Positions 31,218 to 39,765 of a stretch of DNA of 64,000 bases are shown in pieces. Position 1 is the stretch's first letter, and every line of letters begins with the position of its first letter. The stretch comes from Galdieria partita (lineage: Eukaryota > Rhodophyta > Bangiophyceae > Galdieriales > Galdieriaceae). Under the pieces are notes generated by a model. That model did no database searches, was not told the DNA's origin, and saw only the letters and a program-made list of their open reading frames with translations. Both the position numbers and the translations under genes were made by a program. Location: contig BQMJ01000001.1 in the NCBI GenBank assembly GCA_025991245.1, positions 248,001-312,000 on the forward strand. Direction: 5' to 3'.

Positions 31218-32333
31218 ATGGTTTATGAGCATCAACAGGTGGACCCTGGGGCAGTGGAGCCCTCTATTGCGACTATGAAACCAATCCATCTACATGTAGA
31301 CTGGTCGAAGATTGGGCTTACTCCAACTAGACTGCAGTTTGTCGGAGAACTAGTTTCAGAGTTTATAGGTATTTACTTGCTTATTTTGGTTGGTGATAGT
31401 TGTTCAAGTATGGCTTTGCTCTTCTCACCGAGTCCTTACTTGACATCCTATTGGGGAGTTTGTATTACTTGGGGACTGGCAGTGGCATTTGCTATCTATG
31501 GGACAGGTGGTGTCTCAGGCTGTCATATCAATCCTGCCGTTACTGTAAGTTTTGCACTCTTTCGAGGCTTTCCTTGGTGGAAAGTGGTGCCCTATATCAT
31601 TGCACAATGGATGGGCGCCTTTGTAGGTGCTTTCTCTGTATACAATATGTATTTTCCTATATTTACAGCATATCTCGACAGCAACAATGTTACAAAACAG
31701 GACTCTGTTACAAGTTCTGAAGCGTTTTTTACTTCTGTCAATGAGCATCTTACGAACTATGATGGTTTTATAGGGCAAATATATCAGACAGGCATTTTAT
31801 TGTATGGAATCTTTGCTGTTACTGATCCTTTCAATCCAAACTCCTTCAGTCACAACGGATTGAAGGCATTGCTTATTGGTTATGTAGTTGCAATGGTTGG
31901 TGGCGGATTTGGCTTTCTTGAAGGTTTTGCTATCAATCCTGCAAGAGATTTTGGACCAAGAGTAGCAGCTTACGCTCTAGGTTGGGGAAAGTCAGCATTT
32001 CCAGGTTTCCATAACTATTGGTGGGGCCCTATTTGTGGACCACTGATTGGAGGACCCTTGGGTGCTTTCATTTATGAAGCTTTTAATCGTCCTTTTATGC
32101 CAGGCGTGCAAGTACATGGAGATACCCCTCTGATGAAAGCTTGGAGTCGTTTGATTCTTTCTCTTTTCCCAAAAATGGCGATATCGCATTCTGAGGAGAA
32201 TGGAGAAGCAGCCAAGTCCAGTATTGTCATCGAAGATCGATTCCATCAGGATATGCATGTTATGATGGATGTTGGTCCAGGAGGAACAACACAACAAGAG
32301 TCTGGTATAGAAGGCTTGGATAGAACCTTGTAA
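31218..32333 (+). CDS. GlpF-type aquaglyceroporin (glycerol uptake facilitator)
   Basis: A six-helix MIP channel, single exon, 371 residues. The first selectivity loop is GCHINPAVTVSFALF and the second is GFAINPARDFGPRVAAY. The Asp after the second NPA (NPARD) is typical of glycerol-conducting channels rather than strict water channels. A roughly 40-residue cytosolic head and a 60-residue tail flank the channel. The extended loop near YLDSNNVTKQDSVTSSE is longer than in E. coli GlpF. Glycerol uptake channels of bacterial origin have been reported for Galdieria sulphuraria, which grows on glycerol; lack of introns here, while most neighbours have them, agrees with that. Transport of water or other polyols is also possible. 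Confidence 0.85.
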   Translation: MVYEHQQVDPGAVEPSIATMKPIHLHVDWSKIGLTPTRLQFVGELVSEFIGIYLLILVGDSCSSMALLFSPSPYLTSYWGVCITWGLAVAFAIYGTGGVSGCHINPAVTVSFALFRGFPWWKVVPYIIAQWMGAFVGAFSVYNMYFPIFTAYLDSNNVTKQDSVTSSEAFFTSVNEHLTNYDGFIGQIYQTGILLYGIFAVTDPFNPNSFSHNGLKALLIGYVVAMVGGGFGFLEGFAINPARDFGPRVAAYALGWGKSAFPGFHNYWWGPICGPLIGGPLGAFIYEAFNRPFMPGVQVHGDTPLMKAWSRLILSLFPKMAISHSEENGEAAKSSIVIEDRFHQDMHVMMDVGPGGTTQQESGIEGLDRTL

Positions 32334-32920
32334 TGTTGTAGTATTGTCGTAGTAGTAGAAGTTATTTGCTGGTTCGTTTTCGGTTAACTTATTGCTTGAG
32401 TGTTTAGAACAAATAAAATAATATATGCGAACGCTTGGAGGAATGTCAAGTTGTTCACCACTCAATACGACTGGTGAGAGGTGCCTAATGGAATCAGTTT
32501 TGTTCACGGAAATACTGGTTCGTAATGAAGCTACCCTTTCTCACTTATAACCTTAGTTATAGATTTGTGATAAACAACCGAACCACCTTGACGCCTAACA
32601 GACTTGTCTTTCGGGTCGGGTGTAGTAGCATAGCAAGTGTGTATGTTGGAAACCCAAATGAAAAGTGTTGGAATACTTCGTGCGTATTATAGTTGTAGAC
32701 TTGTCTCAAAAAAAGCTGCTAAAAATACATGAAATAGCTCACTCATTATTCAGTAGCAGTAAGAAACCTTGTGTTCCCAAAATTGAGGCATATGTCCCTG
32801 AGGTCTGTAGTTCCAAAACAAAGGTAATAGCAACTAACAACACTTTATAAAAGTATATTTGAAAAGAATTTCAGAAGTAAAACTTGAAAACACAGTAATT
32901 TCAAGTTAGCTGTATCAAAG
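32334..32920. other. Convergent spacer after the glycerol channel
   Basis: About 590 AT-rich bases between two gene ends. A short inverted repeat (TCACCA ... TGGTGA, roughly 32456-32478) is the only structure noticed. A 61-codon plus-strand frame at 32665 has no recognisable content. Presumably both 3' UTRs. Confidence 0.4.
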
Positions 32921-33930
32921 TTAGGCGAGACGCTTTGAAATTCCACGAATTTCAGTTTGTAACAAAGACTTTGCTTTGCTATTATCTAAACTGAGATTCA
33001 ACGGACGAAACTGTTTACTAGCTGCACTCTTCGCAGTCTTTATGTTCTTCTCATCTTTTCCAAAATAAGGCACCAACTTCAGTGCCAAGTCATAACGACT
33101 TACTGGTTCATCCGAACACAAGTGCAACAGCCCTCGTGCAGGATGTTGTGGAACAGAAACTTCGCATAAAGCACTTCCCAAGTCTTCTGAGAAACTCATG
33201 TTTCGCAACTCATCAGTAAAGAGTTCAATTTCACTTTCTGGTTCGAGCGCATCGAGTATGAAACGAATTGCTTTTCCCGGTGGATTCAAAGTAAGGATCT
33301 ATTTGCATAAGTAAGACTATCCTATAAAACGGGTGAAAAACTCACCAAGGACGTACGGCAAATGAGAATATCTCCGCCTAAACTTAAAAGTTGCTCTTCC
33401 ATTTCTGCTTTGTATGACGCGTATGGGTTAGTAGGATGGACAGGATCATCTTCCTTGTACCTTCCAGTTTTCAAATTGCCATCGAATACTTGGTCGGTGG
33501 AAATGGCAATAAATCGAGCACCGATCAATTTGGATGCCTCCGCCAGAGCAACAACATTTTCAACGATACCTTGTCGAAGAAAATCCGACGACTGCGAACT
33601 CGCACCTTGGTGAGTTGGAACACTGCAACAAATAACACTTGTGGGAGAAATTTCTAATAAAAATCTTCGTACTTTTTCGTGGTCACAGAGGTCTAAAAAG
33701 TTCCATTCTGCTAAAGGGTACAAAGGATGAGTACTAGTCGGTACATGTCGGAAATAAGTAGCGTAGATCTTTTTATCTTTCCAAAATGGTGAGTGTGACG
33801 TTGCTTGAATAGTAGCACTTCCCAGTTCTCCAGTTGCTCCCACTATTAGTAAACGTTCGTACTTGCAATTCAACGCGACCATAAAAAGAAGACAATTATC
33901 CTGTCCATGATGAAGAATGCAAGCCAACAT
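32921..33930 (-). CDS. RmlD/MAT2B-like extended short-chain dehydrogenase
   Basis: Two exons (33930-33346, 33298-32921; 47 nt intron) give 320 residues. The Rossmann glycine motif is LIVGATGELGSATIQ. The active-site region reads ISTDQVFDG...KEDDPVHPTNPYASYKAEMEEQ with the YxxxK pair and the upstream Ser/Thr, as in RmlD (dTDP-4-dehydrorhamnose reductase) and MAT2B, the regulatory beta subunit of methionine adenosyltransferase. The C-terminal part has the RGLLHLCSDEPVSRYDLALK element of this subfamily. Which of the two roles applies cannot be decided from sequence. A second ATG at 33880-33882 (MVALNCKYERLL) is an equally good start and would remove the overlap with the opposing TAN1 gene. Confidence 0.7.
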
Positions 33931-34772
33931 CAAAGGAAGAAAAGGCGTTTCAGGTTTTCAAGCATAGGATCGAACAGTCACAAGGTATGAAGAGCAGCAG
34001 AAGTTTTGTCCAGAGTTTACACGTATTTTAGGAGAGTTGCATAGGTCACCGTGGTATTCTAGTGACTTGTTCTCCTACTCAGGAAGTGGCCTGTCGTAGG
34101 GAGGCGTACCAATTATTACTTGAGTATTTTGATATTTTTCATGAGAAGGATTCTAAATTCCCTGTTTCGAACGAAGTCTTATCTCTGGACGATGAACTTG
34201 AGCAACTTCGAAAGGAACCCAGCAAAGGGCTCAGTGACGAGAATGTTGATTTGAACGCGTTTTATACACTAGACGTTGGAGTGAGAGGCTCGGTGTTCTT
34301 TGCGTTTCATTCAAGTATTGACTTAGATCCCTGTGAGTTAGTATATAAGATTATGCAAGATGTGGAAGTAACGAAAGTAAGAAAATGCAGGTATTCCGTT
34401 CGATTTATTCCTGTTGATGGGATATGTTATGCACGTAAAGAGGAAGTGAGTCATCTTTTTCGTGGAATAGCCGAGAAGAAATTGAAAACTCTTGCTGCTC
34501 AAGAAAAGAATTCATTTGCTGTTGTATTTAGAAAGAGAAACAACTCCAGTGCTCATCGTACAGATTTTATTGCAGCCATTGTCGATCAAATGCCTGCAAC
34601 TTTTCACGTAAAGTTGAGGAAACCTGATTTCACCGTTTTGGTTGAAGTGCTGAGAACATCTTGTCTTGTTACAGTTGTAGAAAATTATGAACGTTATTGT
34701 AAATTCAATGTCCATGAAATTGTAGGAAAGGTTTCGACATTTGAACGAGGAGAGTCAGTAGAGGACAAGTGA
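33907..34772 (+). CDS. TAN1: TAN1/THUMPD1, THUMP-domain tRNA acetylation cofactor
   Basis: TAN1 binds tRNA and is needed for N4-acetylcytidine at position 12 of Leu and Ser tRNAs, acting with the acetyltransferase Kre33/NAT10. Two exons (33907-33984, 34032-34772) give 272 residues. The spliced N-terminus is basic (QHQRKKRRFRF) and leads into RGILVTCSPTQEVACRREAY, the family start. The THUMP domain has TKVRKCRYSVRFIPVDGICY, SFAVVFRKRNN and KLRKPDFTVLVEVLRTSCLV. The short first exon overlaps the 5' end of the opposing reductase gene if that gene uses its outer ATG. Met 2 (33910) is an alternative start. Confidence 0.78.
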
Positions 34773-35041
34773 ATCATTGTGGTTTGACTGCACGGATTAT
34801 TTATGATATCATCGAGTTAGTTTGATTACAAGTCGTTGCTCTACGTTTACATATAAAGATACAGAGAAAATATTTTCAGACTATTTTGATATATAAATGC
34901 TATAATACAATGCAAGTCTACCATTGCAGACGTCCATTTTCTAATCACAGAGAGTTGCTGGGAACGATTCTGAAAGAGTCCAAGAAAAAATTGCTGCGAG
35001 GGAAGCTTTGAAGTTTCAACGATCGCTTGGAAGCAGAACGA

Positions 35042-35631
35042 ATGAACGATAATCGTAAGTGAATGATCACTTTTTGTTACCTTTCCTTAGAGTTCTAGTT
35101 GTACCACTCAATTTTCAATGGAAGGAAGGAGGAAATAACGTTTCCATTGCCGGAACTTTCAACAATTGGACACCCTTGCCTATGCAAAAGAACAATGACG
35201 GTACTTTCGAGATAACGTTGGAGGTTCCCCCAGGAGAAGTACAATTTAAGTTTATTGTAGATGGAGAATGGCGGGAAAGTAAAGATTACGAAACGAAGCT
35301 TAGTAGCATGAACTCGTTGAACAATGTTCAACTTGCCGAGCTACTCGAAAGTGAACAGATTGGAACTCAAGAAAAGATAGCCCCTTGTGCAAAAGGAGGA
35401 AACGATGGAAGATATGAAAACCTTCGAGTTCCAGCAAATTCGGAGACTTCCATTGTCGATGAGAGTGTACAACAATCAAAAAATGTGAAGAGTTCGGAGA
35501 CTGGTGGGAAAAAGGAAGAGACTTCACAATCCTATTCTAAAGAAGAACAAGTAGCCAAGATAAGTAGCAATACGCAAGAGAAGGCAGTAGAACCTGGAAA
35601 AGGTTGGAAACAAAGATGTTGTGTGTCTTGA
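35042..35631 (+). CDS. CBM48 (AMPK-beta-type) glycogen-binding protein with CaaX-like end
   Basis: A CBM48 domain fills the N-terminal half: FQWKEGGNNVSIAGTFNNWT, then GTFEITLEVPPGEVQFKFIV and DGEWRESKDYETK, with the Trp and Asn residues that contact alpha-glucan in AMPK beta. The rest is a hydrophilic tail of about 100 residues rich in Glu, Lys and Ser with no AMPK beta C-terminal (ASC) domain. The last residues are KGWKQRCCVS, a basic patch followed by CCVS, which fits a CaaX farnesylation box. I infer a membrane-attached adaptor that holds cytosolic glycogen or floridean starch. A 13-nt first exon (35042-35054) and an intron to 35092 give 183 residues in frame; this start is the least certain part. 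Confidence 0.65.
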
Positions 35632-36017
35632 ATATCCGTATGAAATAGATGACCAACTCCACGTAAACGATGGTTTGTACACTATAGCAAATTGTTCTAC
35701 ATAAATTTTGTTCTCTGTGTTTGGTTGAAATAGCAAAACTGGTTCATGAAGAAATTTTTCAAAAGAAATCTCCATTACTCTGCAAAATTAATCAGTCTCA
35801 ACTGGAAAGCTCTTTCAAGTAACAATGAGAAATCTTAGATTCCATTAATGTTATTATTCAAGGGGTCTGTGCCATCCAAGGCATGCGGAAGGATGATAAA
35901 GGAGGCAACCAAATAGGCTTTCTTCATTTATAATTGGGAACACTTCTAGATGACGCTCTCACAATTGATTATTCGTCAGGAAATTGGACAGTTGTGAACC
36001 TATAAGAACTCATAAAG
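35632..36017. other. Convergent spacer after the CBM48 gene
   Basis: About 385 bases of AT-rich sequence between two converging genes. No open frame or structure that I can support. Confidence 0.4.
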
Positions 36018-37368
36018 TCAAACATTATAAGCCCATGAGTAACTATGGGACTCCTCCCAAAGAATTTGCTGATCTTTAAGCCATACTTTATCTTGTACCT
36101 TATCTCGGAAGCAAATGTCAGCTGATGTTTCTGGGATAAAGCGTTCTCCTTCACCATTTCGAATAAATAAAGCTACAGGATCCTTCTGCAAGCATCCAAC
36201 AAAACGATAACCTTTCTTACTTGATGCTCGAATGAAGGCAGCAAGGCTGGCGCCAGTAAACAAGTTGTTACGACTTTGCTCATTCTTTCCAGAATGATAA
36301 AAGCGACTGCCATCCTGCTCATAATTCGGTTGATAGCTTCTAACTGCCACAATATCGGGTCCAAAGTATTCCTGATAAGTCACTACGACAACCCTGGGTT
36401 TGATAACAGACATTCTAGTAATAGTAAGCAAAATGAACACAAGAAAAGGAAGTTACTTGCCTTGTCCAAATCCAAAAATCCATTCCATCCAAAAATATAC
36501 AAAGAACGTCAATTTGTCCAGTAACGCCAGCGTTGTAGAGAGCTTGTTCAACATTTTCAATGTCAAGATGTTTGTGTATAAGAGTAACAGTTGGATATTG
36601 TTGATAGCTGTCGAGTTTCCTTCCTCGTTTGTATGTCTGTTCTAGAGTCTGATAGAATGTTGTTCCTTCTGTATAACCTGAGAAAGAGCTATAGATAACG
36701 ACGATTTGGCTCCACGAAGGATAAAGAAGAAAATGTGCGGAAGCGTGATAAACAGATTTGAAATGTCCTCCTTCAAGTTCAACAGCAATTCTATTCTTTG
36801 TTCCTATTATAGAAAATATATACATCAAAGCACTGTCCATAGAAATTGAAGAATATACAGAAAAATCAAAAGTTTTCAAAGAAGTCAACTTGATTCTTTC
36901 AAACTGCTGATGAGCTTTTGACTCACATAAGCCACCGTACACCAACTCAGTTTGACGAAATTTCGAAGACAACAAAAAGAGTTTCGAACTTTGCTTCTCC
37001 AGTTTGAAATCATAACTACCTAACATCCTTTCACTAGAACCTGATTCCACAAGCTTCTGAATTTTGTTCAACTCAGTAACAAGACCTTGGTGAGAGTCTG
37101 CCAACTTTTGGCAAACATCAACGAAATCATAATTTACCAGAAATATCTCTGAACAGATTATATAGACAAGAAAAGCAAAAAAATACTTGAAAAACTGCTT
37201 AGAATTTCTTTGTACAAAGGCAGCTTGTTGAAGGAGTTTCTGAGAATTTGTCATCCGATTGAAACAACGCGCCAAAATTGTCGATGTCTCAGTAGCAAAT
37301 TCCAAGGAATCCCAATAAGATGAAACTATTTGAATAGACTTGCTACTTGGAATGCCTAACTGGATCAT
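36018..37368 (-). CDS. FkbM-like single-pass membrane protein, unknown function
   Basis: Two exons (37368-36461, 36414-36018) give 434 residues; the 46 nt intron has a GC donor. A hydrophobic segment at about residues 61-80 (FFKYFFAFLVYIICSEIFLV) suggests a type II anchor. The luminal half has RIAVELEGGHFKSVY, then TGQIDVLCIFLDGMDFWIW, KPRVVVVTYQEYFGPDIVAV and TGASLAAFIRASSKKGYRFV. This order (an IDVLSIDIDGxDYWVW-like strand, PRVVVIEYN-like strand, GASLxAL...KGYxLVG) recalls bacterial proteins near the FkbM methyltransferase family. Here the acidic DID of the strand is changed to CIFLDG, and no clear SAM-binding glycine loop is seen upstream, so it may not be an active methyltransferase. Start: first ATG at 37366-37368. 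Confidence 0.5.
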
Positions 37369-37719
37369 AACACTTTCTTGCTTACTTGTTTTTGGACAAT
37401 TGTTGACAGACAACTTTGATTAAGATGGCTCTTTCTATAGAGTGGAAAGGACGAGTTTGACAGAAAAGCTCAACTTCTTGAAACTATGAGATTTTTGAAG
37501 GATTCGTTTCGGAATTGGAAAGGAAATGAGTGAAATACTTGTTTCATACAATTTAAATACACTAGTAAAAACTATAACTGAAAATTGGGATCCTTAGAAG
37601 GTATTGTTTCAACCTGAGTCAGTATTTATATTCGATACTTTCTGACGTCAAAGTATTCCGATAAACAGTCGAACTCGACTACTGAGAAAACTAACTATTT
37701 ATCTCTTTCTAAAGCAGGA
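37369..37719. other. Spacer between two minus-strand genes
   Basis: About 350 bases upstream of the FkbM-like gene and downstream of the C2orf76 homologue. No supported feature. Confidence 0.35.
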
Positions 37720-38143
37720 CTACCACTTCATTATAGGGTTCTCTTTGAAGCGTTGGTACTGCTCCATATTGAAATAAGACACTTCAGCTCCACTGCTAAT
37801 GCCCTTTGACTGTAAAGTTTCATTATCTCTAATAATCCAGTCTTCGTGGTCAAAGTTGATAACCAAAGACTGGTCTTTAAAAGACTGATCAGATAAAGTA
37901 TATACTTTGATGGTATCAAAGGGACAATTTACAAAAGTTGCTAGATTCGGCGACGACCTTATCTCTGTCAAGTCTTCGACATAGAAAATGGAAACTATGG
38001 GTCAACTTACTAATATCGATAAGTTGCTTAAGTTCTCTACCAGTTGTTGAAGGAAGAATATTTTTTAGCAACAAATATCTTATATTACGATATTCGAAAC
38101 TTTTAATCAAACGAATATTCAGTATAAGATCATCTCGCGACAT
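37720..38143 (-). CDS. UPF0538 / C2orf76 family protein
   Basis: A small conserved eukaryotic protein of unknown function with a ubiquitin-like look. Two exons (38143-38011, 37973-37720; intron only 37 nt) give 128 residues, against 126 in human. The N-terminal strand LILNIRLIKSFEYRNIRYLL, the segment PFDTIKVYTLSDQSFKDQSL, and the end GISSGAEVSYFNMEQYQRFK plus ENPIMKW line up with the family pattern, including the terminal NPI..W. Splicing was set by frame and by the family spacing between strand and PFDTIKV. The function is unknown in all organisms to my knowledge. Confidence 0.78.
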
Positions 38144-38746
38144 TTTACAAAACTAGGAATAGGGCTGCGTAATGTTATTCATTTTGATTTCAGCTAGAAA
38201 GCAATTCATCTTTACTGTTGTTATATGGACAACTCAACAATGGCTTCAGTTTCTAGTCAAAGACTTGAGTGGCATTTTAAAGCGCTGGTAAGCAGGCTTA
38301 CACAATAAAACTTTGACCATGCTTCGTGCTCTTTATTATTGAATTTCTAACTTGTACTGTTGTACTATCTAGAGTTTGCAATCGGGTAATCATGAACCAG
38401 CGAGTGTTCGCACCTTGGAAGCAAATTCAAAGTTCAATTAAACAATCTGTTCTACGATTATAACTGCCTTCCTGAGCAACAAAACTCCTAAGCATTTCTA
38501 TAATTTTTGCAAATCGTATGTCTTTGTTTCGGGTAATTGTCTACCTGCTTTCAGTAAATTGCTGCAGTTACTGCTATATAATGAAGAATATTAACAAGTA
38601 AAAAAACTCTTTCGGAAATGTTTATAGTTCAATCGACAGAAAACTTCGCAAGCAGAAAAAGTTACAAACATCCAGATAGCTAACTTTCTTTCTATATTGT
38701 AGCAAAATATTCATGAACGTTTCCAATCTTTCTTTCCTTTAACAAG
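38144..38746. other. Spacer that may hold a small plus-strand gene
   Basis: About 600 bases between two minus-strand genes. A candidate two-exon micro-gene is listed separately at 38225-38441. Apart from that nothing was recognised. Confidence 0.35.
38225..38441 (+). CDS. Tentative two-exon micro-gene, 43 residues
   Basis: An ATG-led frame reads MDNSTMASVSSQRLEWHFKA and meets a GTAAGC donor at 38288. The following 85 bases contain a classic TTTCTAAC branch site and end in CTAG at 38372. The second exon continues in frame for 22 codons to TAA. The splice signals are better than chance, but the product is tiny and of no known family. It could be the 5' part of a longer gene or an upstream frame in a non-coding RNA. 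Confidence 0.28.
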
Positions 38747-39502
38747 TTAAACAGTTGTTACGGGTTTCCTAGGCCAAACTTGGTACCAAGCCACTAGAGA
38801 TGATATAACACCGCAAAATCCAGTTAACGTAGGACTGAGTTGTTCCTTACGTGATATACTGATACCCACAACGATATCAAATCCATAACGAACAATACCT
38901 AGAATAGCTTCTTGTTGCTGTTTGTGCAAAGTTTGAAGCTCATGGGAAGTATTTCCTGTGTCTATTTTGTCACTAGACGAAGTTTCCAATCTAGCAGAAG
39001 TCTCACGCTCATAAACAAGGGACAACTGTTTTCTAACATTTCTCAATTTCCACAGAGAGTCAAGGAAGCCAGCTATCACAGCCAACAAAAAGAAGCGCTT
39101 CCCTCTTAGTTGGTAAGCGTTGGCATCTCTCCCATCCAATATTGTTTTGCAAATAAGAGCATAGTTATCAAAAGCAAAGTAAAGGAAGTTACCGAGGTCA
39201 TTCAAAAGTTGCAACGTGGCTCCTATTGAATTTTGACCTTTAAGACCAAAAGACCTCTGACCCATCCTCTTGCTCCAAATATTCACCCATTTAGCAAGTC
39301 TCAAAACTTGTCTTGCGTTGCCAAGAATTTGCTCGAGAGCCAAAGACTTTTTGGATAGTGAACTGCTCCCTGCATCCACACCTCTCACAAGTTTGCACGC
39401 ATATTGCAAAGTTCTGTATAACTTATCTCTACCTTCTGTCTGAGACAACAATATTTTCCAAGTTTCAGAGCTATCAATGGTCATAAGTTTCATTTCTGCC
39501 AT
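38747..39502 (-). CDS. PEX11: Peroxisomal membrane protein PEX11
   Basis: PEX11 bends the peroxisomal membrane and promotes elongation and division. Single exon, 251 residues from the ATG at 39500-39502. The N-terminal amphipathic region TWKILLSQTEGRDKLYRTLQ and YACKLVRGVD match the family. The middle has QVLRLAKWVNIWSKRM and the NDLGNFLYFAFDNYALICKT stretch, then RFFLLAVIAGFLDSLWKLRN. The C-terminal hydrophobic part includes GIVRYGFDIVVGISISRKEQ and TLTGFCGVISSLVAWYQVWP, the conserved Pex11 end. No introns. Confidence 0.85.
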   Translation of the reverse strand: MAEMKLMTIDSSETWKILLSQTEGRDKLYRTLQYACKLVRGVDAGSSSLSKKSLALEQILGNARQVLRLAKWVNIWSKRMGQRSFGLKGQNSIGATLQLLNDLGNFLYFAFDNYALICKTILDGRDANAYQLRGKRFFLLAVIAGFLDSLWKLRNVRKQLSLVYERETSARLETSSSDKIDTGNTSHELQTLHKQQQEAILGIVRYGFDIVVGISISRKEQLSPTLTGFCGVISSLVAWYQVWPRKPVTTV

Positions 39503-39765
39503 GACACTCAAAGGAGACAAAACCACTGCTCTAGTAAATGTTTAGCGATTTTCTCCACTATCGACAACCAAGAATGATCCAAGAGACAATTCTGGTCTGC
39601 TACATACTGGCAATTTCGTCCCATTGCCTTTACCTTTTTCAATAACACTGTCAGCGAACAATTCCCCACTCTATATCTTTATTCTGTTCCAACAGTATCA
39701 AATAAACCCTAATAAACCCTGCAAAAGATTTAAACTATCCCCATCATTTACCATCTACAACATCT

